From contig PUDQ02000032.1 in assembly GCA_002964805.2 (NCBI GenBank), positions 1,178,001-1,242,000 on the forward strand: a DNA stretch of 64,000 bases, given 5' to 3'. Both the position numbers and the translations under genes were made by a program. Numbering within the stretch: position 1 is the stretch's first letter; the number at the start of each line of letters is the position of its first letter. A model generated the notes under the pieces. It saw only the letters and a list, made by a program, of their open reading frames with translations, did not search any database and was not told where the DNA came from. The stretch is from Trametes villosa (Eukaryota; Basidiomycota; Agaricomycetes; Polyporales; Polyporaceae). Of this stretch, positions 35,257-43,935 are shown in pieces.

Positions 35257-36660
35257 ATGGCACCGCATCATCGGCCGTTCCGAGCGGTTTGTACAAACCC
35301 TTCGGATCATAAATTTTACCACTAACACATTGTAAAGGGCATTTCTAGGAGTCGCTCAGCCCCTCCCGTCCTTCACTGGCGTCAATTTGTAGTCCTACAG
35401 GCCCTCACCCCAGTCGCAGCCACCTACCTCCTGCCAATTGAACTCTGGGAGAAAATCATCGATGAAGTCGCCGGTGGACCCGTCACACGCGGCTTCTCGA
35501 TAAATATCGGCGAGGAGCGCAACCTACAGGCCTGTTCTTCGACCTGTCGAACATGGCGCCCTCGGGCTCAGTTTCTGCTCCGAAGGTATCCCGTCTTCGA
35601 TATCGACGGCAAGATCCCCTGGATTACCCAGGATCATCTCGCCGACGACAGCCCGTACTGGCCTAGTTGGGTCAGATCGATGGTGGTTCGCGTCAAGCTG
35701 CTCTACTCTGGCCATTCTAAACCAAGCAACATCCGCCGAGTATTCACGACCTCACTCCCCAACCTACAAGCCCTGGTCATCACCTCCGCGAGCTTTGATG
35801 GACTGCCGCATCGCATATTCAGGGCTAGCTTTCCCTTTTCCGCACAGCTTTCCACCCTGAAGCTGCTTGACTGTACCTTCGAATCCACGAGGGCACTGCT
35901 CGACCTGATCTGGGCGTGTCCCAACCTCTCGTCGCTGGATATTCGGGATCTTAAATTTTACAAGGCTCCCCAGGCAGGTGAGCGTGAGCGGCTGTTAGCC
36001 GTCTGCACACGCCGGAAAGCCTGTCAAAAGCTCTCCAATATCAAGATATATTATAAGCTTACGCATCCCAGTGCAAATGTACGTTCAGTCCTTTCTCAAG
36101 ATACAGCACCAGGGCTAAAGGTCACATAGGGAAGATTTGTCGGAGGCATGTTTGGTTCTTCCCTCACTAGGCTGCATCTCATAGTGAGCAATCACTCGAG
36201 TGACCGTGAGTTCCCGGATCTTTGTGGTGATGCATCTCATCCTCAGCCAGTACACCTGACAGTGAATATTACCACCTTTTTGGCCGGTTTCTTCCCCGCT
36301 CTTGAGCACCTCGAGTTAGAGCTGGGGGATAGCGATTCCGAGGTTTCTCGACCTTCGTGGATCAAAGCAATTGCCACTAGTCGTACGGCACCTTGCGTAC
36401 TCAAAAAAATCAAGCTACAACGCCCGCACACATCACACACCACGAATTGCTGCAAGGGTCTCATCGGGGATGCGGGCGAGTCTTTGCAGATCTTGTCGGG
36501 CATGGAAGAGCTCAGGATCGCGCTTGACGACTATTTCGTTCCAGAGTGGTGTGCGAGGTACATTCACGACGCTCTGCCAAGCATGCGTCATGCTCTCCGA
36601 TTCGAGTATAGGAAAGCCGTGTTTGACCCATGGACTGAGTACCGGCTACCTCCCAGATAG
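35257..36660 (+). CDS. F-box/LRR-like protein 7, W type (393 aa, 4 exons)
   Basis: Exons 35257-35286, 35401-36078, 36130-36205 and 36263-36660. The 30-nt exon 1 is MAPHHRPFRA. Intron 1 is drawn as 114 nt, ending at TCCTACAG, because this is the acceptor that keeps the frame; a CTAAC branch site and a nearer CTAG exist, but the nearer one breaks the frame. As a result the basic stretch of genes 3 and 5 is missing. F-box: YLLPIELWEKIIDEVAGG and LQACSSTCRTWRPRAQFLL, with Ser for the usual Leu before TCR. LRR-like: FPFSAQLSTLKLLDCTFE, in which FPFS replaces LPFF. The mini-exon (76 nt) reads RFVGGMFGSSLTRLHLIV. The last exon has CARYIHDALPSMRHALRF. Intron 1 is the least certain part. Confidence 0.78.
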
Positions 36661-36739
36661 ATCCCTCCACACGGCCACTTTACTTACACTCTCGTGGACG
36701 TCCTTCTCGCGTCTCCTCCCAGCATCGTGCCCTACGTCC

Positions 36740-38620
36740 TTTACCAGCTTCAATCATTTTCCGATCGACGTATCGTATGTATTTACTTTTCAGTTTGAAC
36801 CCGCATATCGACGTGCGGCCGCGGCGGCTGCGCGAATCAACACCATCGCACCAGGCGACTCGGGCACCACCGAGGTATGGGCAGACCTCACGTGCAGATA
36901 GAGGTGTCCCGCTATCCTTGATGGAGACGTACGCGACAGCAGCATCTTATCGACCCGCAGCGGATTGGAGACCCCTCGCCCGGCCAAAGCGCCACGCTGG
37001 CGGGACGTACGCATCGTAACATCGTCGTGCACCGTGACATGACAGGTTCGAATCTCTTGCTTAGGCTCAGACGGCGCCAGACGCAGACTGCACTATGGTG
37101 CGCTCGGGTTGTAAAGAGGGATGGCTATACATACATTCAGTACACGATATAATCTCGCGTTCCTGTCAGCCTGGTATCGACTATAGCGCGCGCGGCGATG
37201 CGTAGGGTGATGACGAGCAGTGCCAGTGACGGAGCGTGGGGAACTGCAAGCCTGGGGGGCAGTTGCGTTCGGTGCGCGAGCGACCGCTCTGTATATACAA
37301 GCGGCGAGGAGTCCGTCCGGCCGTCCCGGCGAGACATGGCGGCTCGAGCGGGATCCTGGGCCCTGAATTCCGAGCCAGCCTGCAAGTCATGTCGGTGGAC
37401 GTATCGCAGAGGAGGCTGGGGAGGGGACGGGTAGCTAGAAAGGACCAGGGCGCAGCGCAGATGGTTCGCGTGGCAGCGAAGCCGGAGGGAAGGATATCGC
37501 GGCACACGCGCTGATGAGTGTATACTGTCGGCGCGACGATTCCCGTGGAGATGAGCCTTGCGCGAGCGCGGATGCGATTCCGCATCGACGTATGTGCCAG
37601 TGGGAGCAGGCCAGAGCCCTAGATACGCACCTTCCGATCGCGTGAACCCAAAGGGCCGTAGACCAAGGGTTGTGCTGCGCATGGTGGCGATGGAGTGCCT
37701 TGCGTGACGCGCGGAACACCGTACGGGAGTTAGCATTAGGCGGGTGGAATAGTAAAGTACGCCTTCCAACTCGCGGCTTCAAAACCCTACTCTCTCTCTC
37801 GCATCTGTGTTACGGATTAGACAATCTCGTGCGGGGAGGAGCTGGGCAAGTAGGGTGAGAAGCGGGCTGGACGTCCGGTTACAGCTGCCTATAAACCATA
37901 CGAGCTTACCTCGGTGCCCTCTGTCAAGGTACGGATCTCGACGACTGTCTCCCAGTATGCGGCCGAGAGCCACGAGGCAGAGCATGATTAAGCGACGAGC
38001 TAGCAGTATAGAAACACCGAGATGAGGAAAGACCAGTTGGGGTCGACATCGACCGCGTATCACCGAGCGGTCAGTCCATCCGACGAGGTGCTATGAAGCT
38101 GGAAGCCGTTGAGAGAGCCCAATTCTGCGCATGAGAGCTGTGCAGGTGTATAGCACTACTTTCCTTGATATGTCTCGCAATTGAACGGGGTAAGTTTACG
38201 CTCCTGTCCAGGTCGATCGCCTTCGCGTGTGAGACAAACAGTCGAACCACAGGGAAATGCGACACACGATACCAGCCAAAAAGCCGTAGCACGAGTCCCA
38301 GGTAGACATAGTTTGCAGCTGCGGCATGAGAAGGAGGGTGCGACTGTCCGCGCCGTTGAACGCGTCCTTGTCGTGGTCGTGAGTCAAAGTCACCACGGCG
38401 GGCACTTCATGGAGATGCGCTCCCGCCCCGCGATTTGCCGAGATTTCCCGGAGTATCCCGCGCCTGTGCTCTGCTGTTCTGCCATCCATACCGCGTCCAT
38501 GCTCCGACGTGCTCGCGGACACTCTTCTGCCCATGTCGACTGTCAGCGTACCACCGCACGCCAAGGACGGTCACTGCGGGTGTCACCCCCTATCCGAGTC
38601 GGGGCCGTGGCAGCCCAGGC
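36740..38620 (-). pseudogene. W-gene downstream block with decayed gene T (copy 3)
   Basis: Homologous to 23980-25650. Shared landmarks: AGAAGCGGGCTGGA followed by a splice donor (GTAAGC on -, 37909), GATCTCGACGACTGTCTCCC (compare GATCTCGACAGCCATCTCC) and CGCGATTTGCCGAGATTTCC. Near 38.35 kb one - frame gives HDHDKDAFNGADS against HNEDAFSGADS at 25.58 kb. In-frame stops precede the donor exon, so the gene is dead. Confidence 0.5.
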
Positions 38621-39508
38621 GCGCGACTTGGAGTACGAGAGCTCGCGCTGAGGAGCGGCGAGCCGCGAAGGTCCTAGGCTCGCCAGGGTGAGTTCTGACC
38701 GCGGCGGTGCCGCTCCCTCCCCGTTATATGACAAGTTTGTTCTCGCGCAGAGAAGAGAGAATGGTCGGGCCTTCGTGGATGGCGCCAGTCCGACTAGCTG
38801 GAACAAGGACCTCTGCGTCGCTCAGAGGATGCTGACTTCGACGCTGACCCAGACCCGGACCCGCGCAACTGTAATAATACCTGCTTCTACCGCAAGCCGT
38901 TGATGACGCCTGACTAGTGATTGGTCGCAGCCGTTCGACAGTCGTACACGCAAGTTGGAATGACCGCCGATATGTCCTCGCCCAGATGCCCGTCAGGCGT
39001 ACCAAGCAATCTGAACTGAAATACACGGAGCACAAGCTCGAAACTCACTTCTTTGACTTCAGCACATGGCACTAGCGTTCCAGGGTCTTGAAATCTCTGT
39101 GGGCTGCAGGAACGCTGGACGAGGCGGAGTCGTCTAAGTACGGTGAGTGACCAACCGACGACAGGCATGTTTCCGACGGCGGGGCCTCAGCCTCGACCTG
39201 GTGCAGAACGCAATGTATACCGATACGAACGACCGAAACGTATGGACACAAGCATCCCTAAGGGCTCATCGGACGAGGTAAGCCTCTGGTGGCGCTAGAC
39301 GGATAGTACGTGCTGAGGCAGAGAACGGGGGCAGGGACCACCGAGGCCATGATATCGCGGAGACGGAGATCGTGTTCATTCAAGAGCTCCTGGTTATACG
39401 GCCGGGGCAACCGGACAGTAAGTGTGAGTACTCCGTCTACGCTCTAAGGCTCGCCGCTGACGACTTACTCGCGCAGTAGGGTGCGAGCCACTGGTGTTTA
39501 ACGAGGCA
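38620..39508. other. Gene-poor interval
   Basis: I see no supported gene, RNA or repeat here. Frames are short and overlapping on both strands. Confidence 0.4.
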
Positions 39509-39898
39509 GATACGGAGATGCCTAGAGCTGTTGAAAAAGATTCGGGACATCGGCCCAGCCGTAAGCAGCGGTATGCGGATATAGGTGCGTCTCGCCATGT
39601 CTGACACGTCTGTAGACTGACAGTATTCCACGGCACCGCGTATACCACCCGTCACAGTGTACAGCAGGATAGCAGGCGGATAAACCCCTGGCGTTCGCGC
39701 ACCTATGGGCCTGCCTTCGCAACGCTTCCCGAGTCCTGCGGAGGTCATACACAACACACCACAGCCCCAACCACATGGCTATCGTACACGCGGGCCCTGC
39801 GACACCCACGCATAGCTTGAGGCAGGGCGGCAGGGCTATGGTCGTTCAACATGAGGGATGGTTGGGCGGGGCCCGGGGGGTGGCGAGGCGTTCAGCGC

Positions 39899-40132
39899 TC
39901 AGCACTTGCACTCGCTGGCCTTGCAGCCGCAGCTAGAAGATTCAAGACAACGTTAGTGTTGGTCGACGTCTAGAGTGGGCGACGCTCACGTCGCGCCGCA
40001 GCTGCACGAGCTGACGCCGCACGCAGCGTTAGACTTGGGGGCGTCTGTGGTCTACCAGGCGAGCACGCCGACGGTCAGCAATAGTGCGACGACGGTCAAG
40101 ACCCGGGGGACGTTGACACGTACGGCGTACAT
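39899..40132 (-). CDS. Metallothionein A (34 aa, 3 exons)
   Basis: Exons (on -) 40132-40124, 40051-39990 and 39932-39899. The protein starts MYATTDAPKSN and has seven cysteines at positions 14, 19, 21, 25, 27, 32 and 34: C-x4-C-x-C-x3-C-x-C-x4-C-x-C, ending CGCKASECKC. Small basidiomycete metallothioneins have this arrangement and bind Cu(I), and often Cd or Zn, in the cytosol. Intron 1 (72 nt) starts GTACGT and ends GGTAG, with a CTGAC branch-like site. Intron 2 (57 nt) starts GTGAGC and ends TTCTAG, with ACTAAC. There is no other ATG in frame with the cysteine region, so exon 1 (three codons) is needed. The gene is too short for ordinary ORF calling. A second copy 2.2 kb away keeps every splice site and every cysteine. 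Confidence 0.87.
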
Positions 40133-40239
40133 GGCGAAGACTTGAAAGACGACTTGGTGAGTGGTAATGACTTGGCTGCTGGGTTGTTGGACTCGGAGGA
40201 TGGTGGACTTGAGGACCCCTTGGGCGTCGGGGAGTGCTG

Positions 40240-40354
40240 CTTATATCCCCCGTATTTGCGCAGCGTTGCGCGACTTCTTGGATGCGCGATTTGTTGGATG
40301 CGCGAATTCTTGGATGCGGGATTTTCTGGATGCGCGCTTGTCTGGACGTGGGCG
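40240..40354 (-). promoter_or_regulatory. Promoter A: TATA-like box and five 16-bp iterons
   Basis: A TATA-like GATATAAG (on -) sits at 40247-40240, about 108 bp before the metallothionein A start. Just upstream, at 40278-40354, the plus strand reads TTGGATGCGCGATTTG, TTGGATGCGCGAATTC, TTGGATGCGGGATTTTC, TGGATGCGCGCTTGTC, TGGACGTGGG: five units of 16-17 bp with core GGATGCGCG (CGCGCATCC on -). Iterated GC-core elements next to a metallothionein TATA box suggest binding of a metal-responsive activator. The factor is not known from the sequence. Confidence 0.65.
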
Positions 40355-40389
40355 TCGCGCTGTCACCAGGCCTTCGCTTCCCCACCCTT

Positions 40390-41590
40390 GCACCGGCGTT
40401 GCGGTACGTCTGATCACGCCCTGGGCTCTCTAGCGGTAACGTCTATTGGTAACGACTCTACTTCGCCAGGACGCTGTGGCGTGCCGGCTCCCACCGGGTG
40501 CTGCCTTGTTGCGCCAGTTCCACACCCACGAGCTTCCGCGAACGTGCTCACACTGGCATGTCGGCCGACCCTCGAAGCCCCGGTAGCTCTACCCACTCCA
40601 CGCTACTCGCTGTACATCCGTCCTGGCAAGCCGTGCAGTTGCGTCCCGATCCGCGGAGCGGCGAGACCTCCCCACTAGCAAACCACCCCTGCCGCTAGTC
40701 CTAGCATCCGCACCTCCGGCACGCCGACTACGAGCTCGGGGCATCGTGGAAAACGCAGGGCGTCGCGGTATGGAGGCACGGGTACCAGCCATCGCGCCGC
40801 CCTACGGGTCCGAGTCGGCACGGCCCGGCCTCGAGTGCCAGTGCGCGCGGAGCAAGAGCCAGAGCCAGGCGGCGAGTCCTCCCCAGGGCAACCAGGTGCG
40901 CAATCATGGCACGCTCCGGTGCGTAGTGTGAGTGTGGCCCAGCTGCTGCCATGCTGTAACTGTGCGGCGCCATTTCAGCCATCGCCAACACTGCTGCCTC
41001 GCAGGACAGTGTAACGCGCGCACCAGCTCGCCAAACGCTGGGGCATGCCCGCTACGCTCGGTGCTCACGTCCTTTTCTGCGTACGGGCGTCCAGGAGGCG
41101 GCACTGCCGCGTGCTCTCGGGCTGGCGGGGACAACCCGCGCTGGGTGCGGCCCGCCTGGGCGACCGTAACGTTGCACATGACGCATCGTGGCAGTGACGC
41201 GTCGACTCGGACGCGTATGGCCCTGGACGCATACCCGCTCCGACGCGGGGCCCATGGAGAGCCCTGTGCGCGAGCCACGGGTGGCGAGCGTTCCGCTCGC
41301 AAAAGCGTCTCTCACTGGAGCTTTGTTTCTCCGTCACGCGAGTCGCGCGGAACGACGCCCGCGCACCGCGCCTCGCTCTCCGGGCGCGTCGGTTTCCCCG
41401 ATACGCTGCACTGTACTACGCGGCGCGGAGCCGCCACCGCCAGCCCTTTCTGCAGCCAGCCCGACCACTGACTTGGTGGCTACGCGTTCCGCGTCTCACG
41501 GCGCACGGGGGATGTTTCCTGCCCGCTGCGACGCGCCTCCTGCCGTACCTGGGATAGAGCCAGGAGAGGGCACGCGCATGGATGGATCAT
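40390..41590 (+). repeat. Repeat family R, copy 3
   Basis: On + this matches copy 1 read on -: GTGCTGCCTTGTTGC near 40.50 kb, ACTGGCATGTCGGCCGACC near 40.56 kb, GAGGCACGGGTACCAG near 40.78 kb and ATGGCCCTGGACGCATACC near 41.22 kb. It lies behind the metallothionein A promoter (divergent from the gene). No intact frame. Confidence 0.6.
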
Positions 41591-42102
41591 AGACGACACA
41601 TCCGTTGCGCGCGGCTCGTCGCGCTGCTATGCATTCACTGACTCGTGTCGTAGGATGCATGGAGTCCCTGGGGTTCTAGGGCTGATACGGAGATGCCTGG
41701 AGCTGTTGACGGAATATCAGGACATCGGCCCTGACCGTAAGCAGCGGTGCGCGGATCTAGGTGCGTCTCGCCATATTCGACACGTCTGTGGGCTTGCATG
41801 ATTCCATGGCACAGCTCACATCACCCATGTACATTCGGATAGCAGGCTGATATGCCAGTGGATGGACGCCACAGTCGTCTGCCTTCGCAAAGCTTCCGAC
41901 GGAGATTATACACAACACACCGGTGTGATCTCAGAATTCGGCGGCATACAATCGTTGGTGACACAATACAATTCTGACCACACAGCCTATCGTACAAATG
42001 GAACCCCGCACTACCCACACCGTGACATAGCTCGAGGGAGGCAGGTAGGGATATGGTCGTTCAACATGAGGGACCGGGAGGGTGGTGGACCGGAGAGTGC
42101 GT

Positions 42103-42350
42103 TCAGCACTTGCACTCGCTGGCCTTGCAGCCGCAGCTAGAAGATTCAAGATACCGTGAGTCGTCAGTGTTTGGTCGACGTCTAGAGCTGGCTGAGCTCA
42201 CGCTTCGCCGCAGCTGCACGAGCTGACGCCACAAGCAGCGTTAGACTTGGGGACGTCGGTGGTCTACCAGGCGAGCACGCCGACGATCAGCAACAGCAGC
42301 AGCACGATGACGGTCAAGCCCCGGGGGACGTCGACACGTACGGAGTACAT
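42103..42350 (-). CDS. Metallothionein B (34 aa, 3 exons)
   Basis: Exons (on -) 42350-42342, 42263-42202 and 42136-42103. It starts MYSTTDVPKSN and has the same seven cysteines at the same positions as copy A; exon 3 is identical at DNA level. Differences are A3S, A7V and AT to EA at 23-24, all outside cysteines. Intron 1 is 78 nt (GTACGT...GGTAG), 6 nt longer than in A. Intron 2 is 65 nt (GTGAGC...TTCTAG). Likely cytosolic metal binding and detoxification of copper or cadmium. Retention of all cysteines, splice sites and promoter elements after duplication suggests both copies are functional. Confidence 0.86.
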
Positions 42351-42436
42351 GACGAACAATTGGAAGACGGCTTGGTGAGTGGTAGTGACTTCGGAGGATG
42401 GTGTACTGGAGGACCCCTTGGGCGTCGGGAGCGCTG

Positions 42437-42533
42437 CTTATATCCCCCGCCTTCGCGCAGCGTTGCGCGACTTCTTGGATGCGCGATTTGTCGCATGCGC
42501 GATTTTCTGGATGCGCGCTTTTGTGGATGTGGG
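42437..42533 (-). promoter_or_regulatory. Promoter B: TATA-like box and four iterons
   Basis: GATATAAG (on -) at 42444-42437 is followed upstream by 42475-42533: TTGGATGCGCGATTTG, a diverged unit TCGCATGCGCGATTTTC, TGGATGCGCGCTTTTG and TGGATGTGGG. This is one unit shorter than promoter A, with the same core and spacing to TATA. The loss or gain of whole units between copies is typical of iterated sites. Confidence 0.65.
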
Positions 42534-42559
42534 TAGCGCACTGTCACCTGTGGTTCGCG

Positions 42560-43837
42560 TCCCCACACTCGCACCAGCGCTGCGGTACGTCCTATTAGCA
42601 TCATGCCCCGCGCGCTCGACTTATCGGCACGGACTCTACTTTTGTGGCGTGCCGGCTCCCACCAGGCGCTACCTTGTGGCGACAATCCCCCACCGGCGGC
42701 TTCTGCGGACTTGCCCATACTGACATGTCGGCCGCCCTCGAAGCCCCAGTAGCCCTACCCACACCGCGCTACTCGCCATCCATACGCCCTAAGCCGTGCA
42801 GTTGCTTCCCGATCTGCGGAGCAGCGAGAACTCCCCACTCGCAAAACACCCTGCGTCTATTTCTGCCACGCGCACCCGGCACGCCGACTAGCACACCCGC
42901 GTGCGCTCAGGCTGGCGTCCAATCCGCGCAGGGTCCGGCACGCCCGGGCGACGAGGCCAGTGCACGACGACGCATCTTGGCAGCGGCACGTCGACGCGGA
43001 CGCATACCCGCTTGCCCGCAAAAGCCTCTCTCCCTGGGGCTTTGTTTCTCCGCTTCGCGAGTCGCGCGGCTCGTCTCGACTCTCCGAACGACGCCCGCAC
43101 ACCGCGCCCCGCCCTCCGGGTTTCCTCTAACTTGAAGGAAGTCGGCCTCCCCTGGACACGCAGGCCGCCGTGCTAATACTACGTGACTCGGCGCCGTCGC
43201 GCGTCAACGCGTCACCGCTAGCCCTTGCTGCAGCTAGCTCGACGACGGACTCTCTGGCTACGTGTCCCACGTCCCGCGGCGCTCGAGCGAGGCTTCCTGC
43301 CCGTTGAGACGTTGACGGGCTTCGTGCCGCCGCCCCCGAGGTTACCTGTGTGGCGCACCTGGGGTAGAGCCACGAGGGCCCCGAGGCACGCGCAAGGACG
43401 GACTATGGACAGTACATTTGTTGCGCACGGAGGGACGCTAGTGCGCGTCCTTGCGCGACTGTGGATACACGGTGCGGTACACCGTTTTTGCGTAGACGTG
43501 CCCTCGGCGGCGCGATCTCAGCAGAAGCGCGGGACATGGATTGGGGGACAATTGGGGGGGAGCGCACCCGCGGGTGCAGCGCTGCGTGGTCGCCGGAGCG
43601 AAGGCGGGGGCGATAGTACCTTGCAACGTAGTGACTATATGCGCGCGGACCGCGGTCGTCTTGGATATGCGGGCGAATGTAGGCCCTGGGGATGCGCAGG
43701 CAGCTATCAGTCTTGTTCTGCTGGCGATGATATTGGTGTTGGGGAGCCAAGTGGCAGTGGAAGAGGCGGGGACATTGCGAGGCGTGCTTGAGAGGTGGGT
43801 GTGGGCCGGCGCTTGGGGGCATAGGGCGGCAAAGTGA
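42560..43837 (+). repeat. Repeat family R, copy 4 (convergent to gene 8)
   Basis: Continues from the metallothionein B promoter and matches copy 3 in parallel order (CACACTCGCACCAGCGCTGC against CACCCTTGCACCGGCGTTGC). Its end at 43541-43837 is open for 98 codons and resembles the 3' end of copy 1: KAGAIVPCNVVTICARTAVV against KAEAVVPCAMASRCAQLSCI. This tail, about 100 bp from the gene 8 stop, is the best preserved coding-like part of the family. Function unknown. Confidence 0.55.
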
Positions 43838-43935
43838 GCAAGCGTACGTCCGGAGTGCGGATAGTAAAGATACAAACTGGAGAGCGAATACATGGACAGG
43901 GCGTGCGCATGATCCCGCACAACAGGCCACAAGGA

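Larger units (their letters stand above)
39509..43700. repeat. 2.2-kb tandem duplication carrying metallothionein plus repeat R
   Basis: Unit A starts at 39509 (GATACGGAGATGCCT) and unit B at 41684 with the same bases. Both then run in parallel through a shared 3' flank, the metallothionein gene, its promoter array and an R repeat copy, up to about 41.6 and 43.7 kb. The offset grows from 2175 at the start to 2204-2218 across the gene, through small indels. Non-coding divergence is clearly higher than coding divergence: the last exon of the metallothionein is identical in both. Confidence 0.85.
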
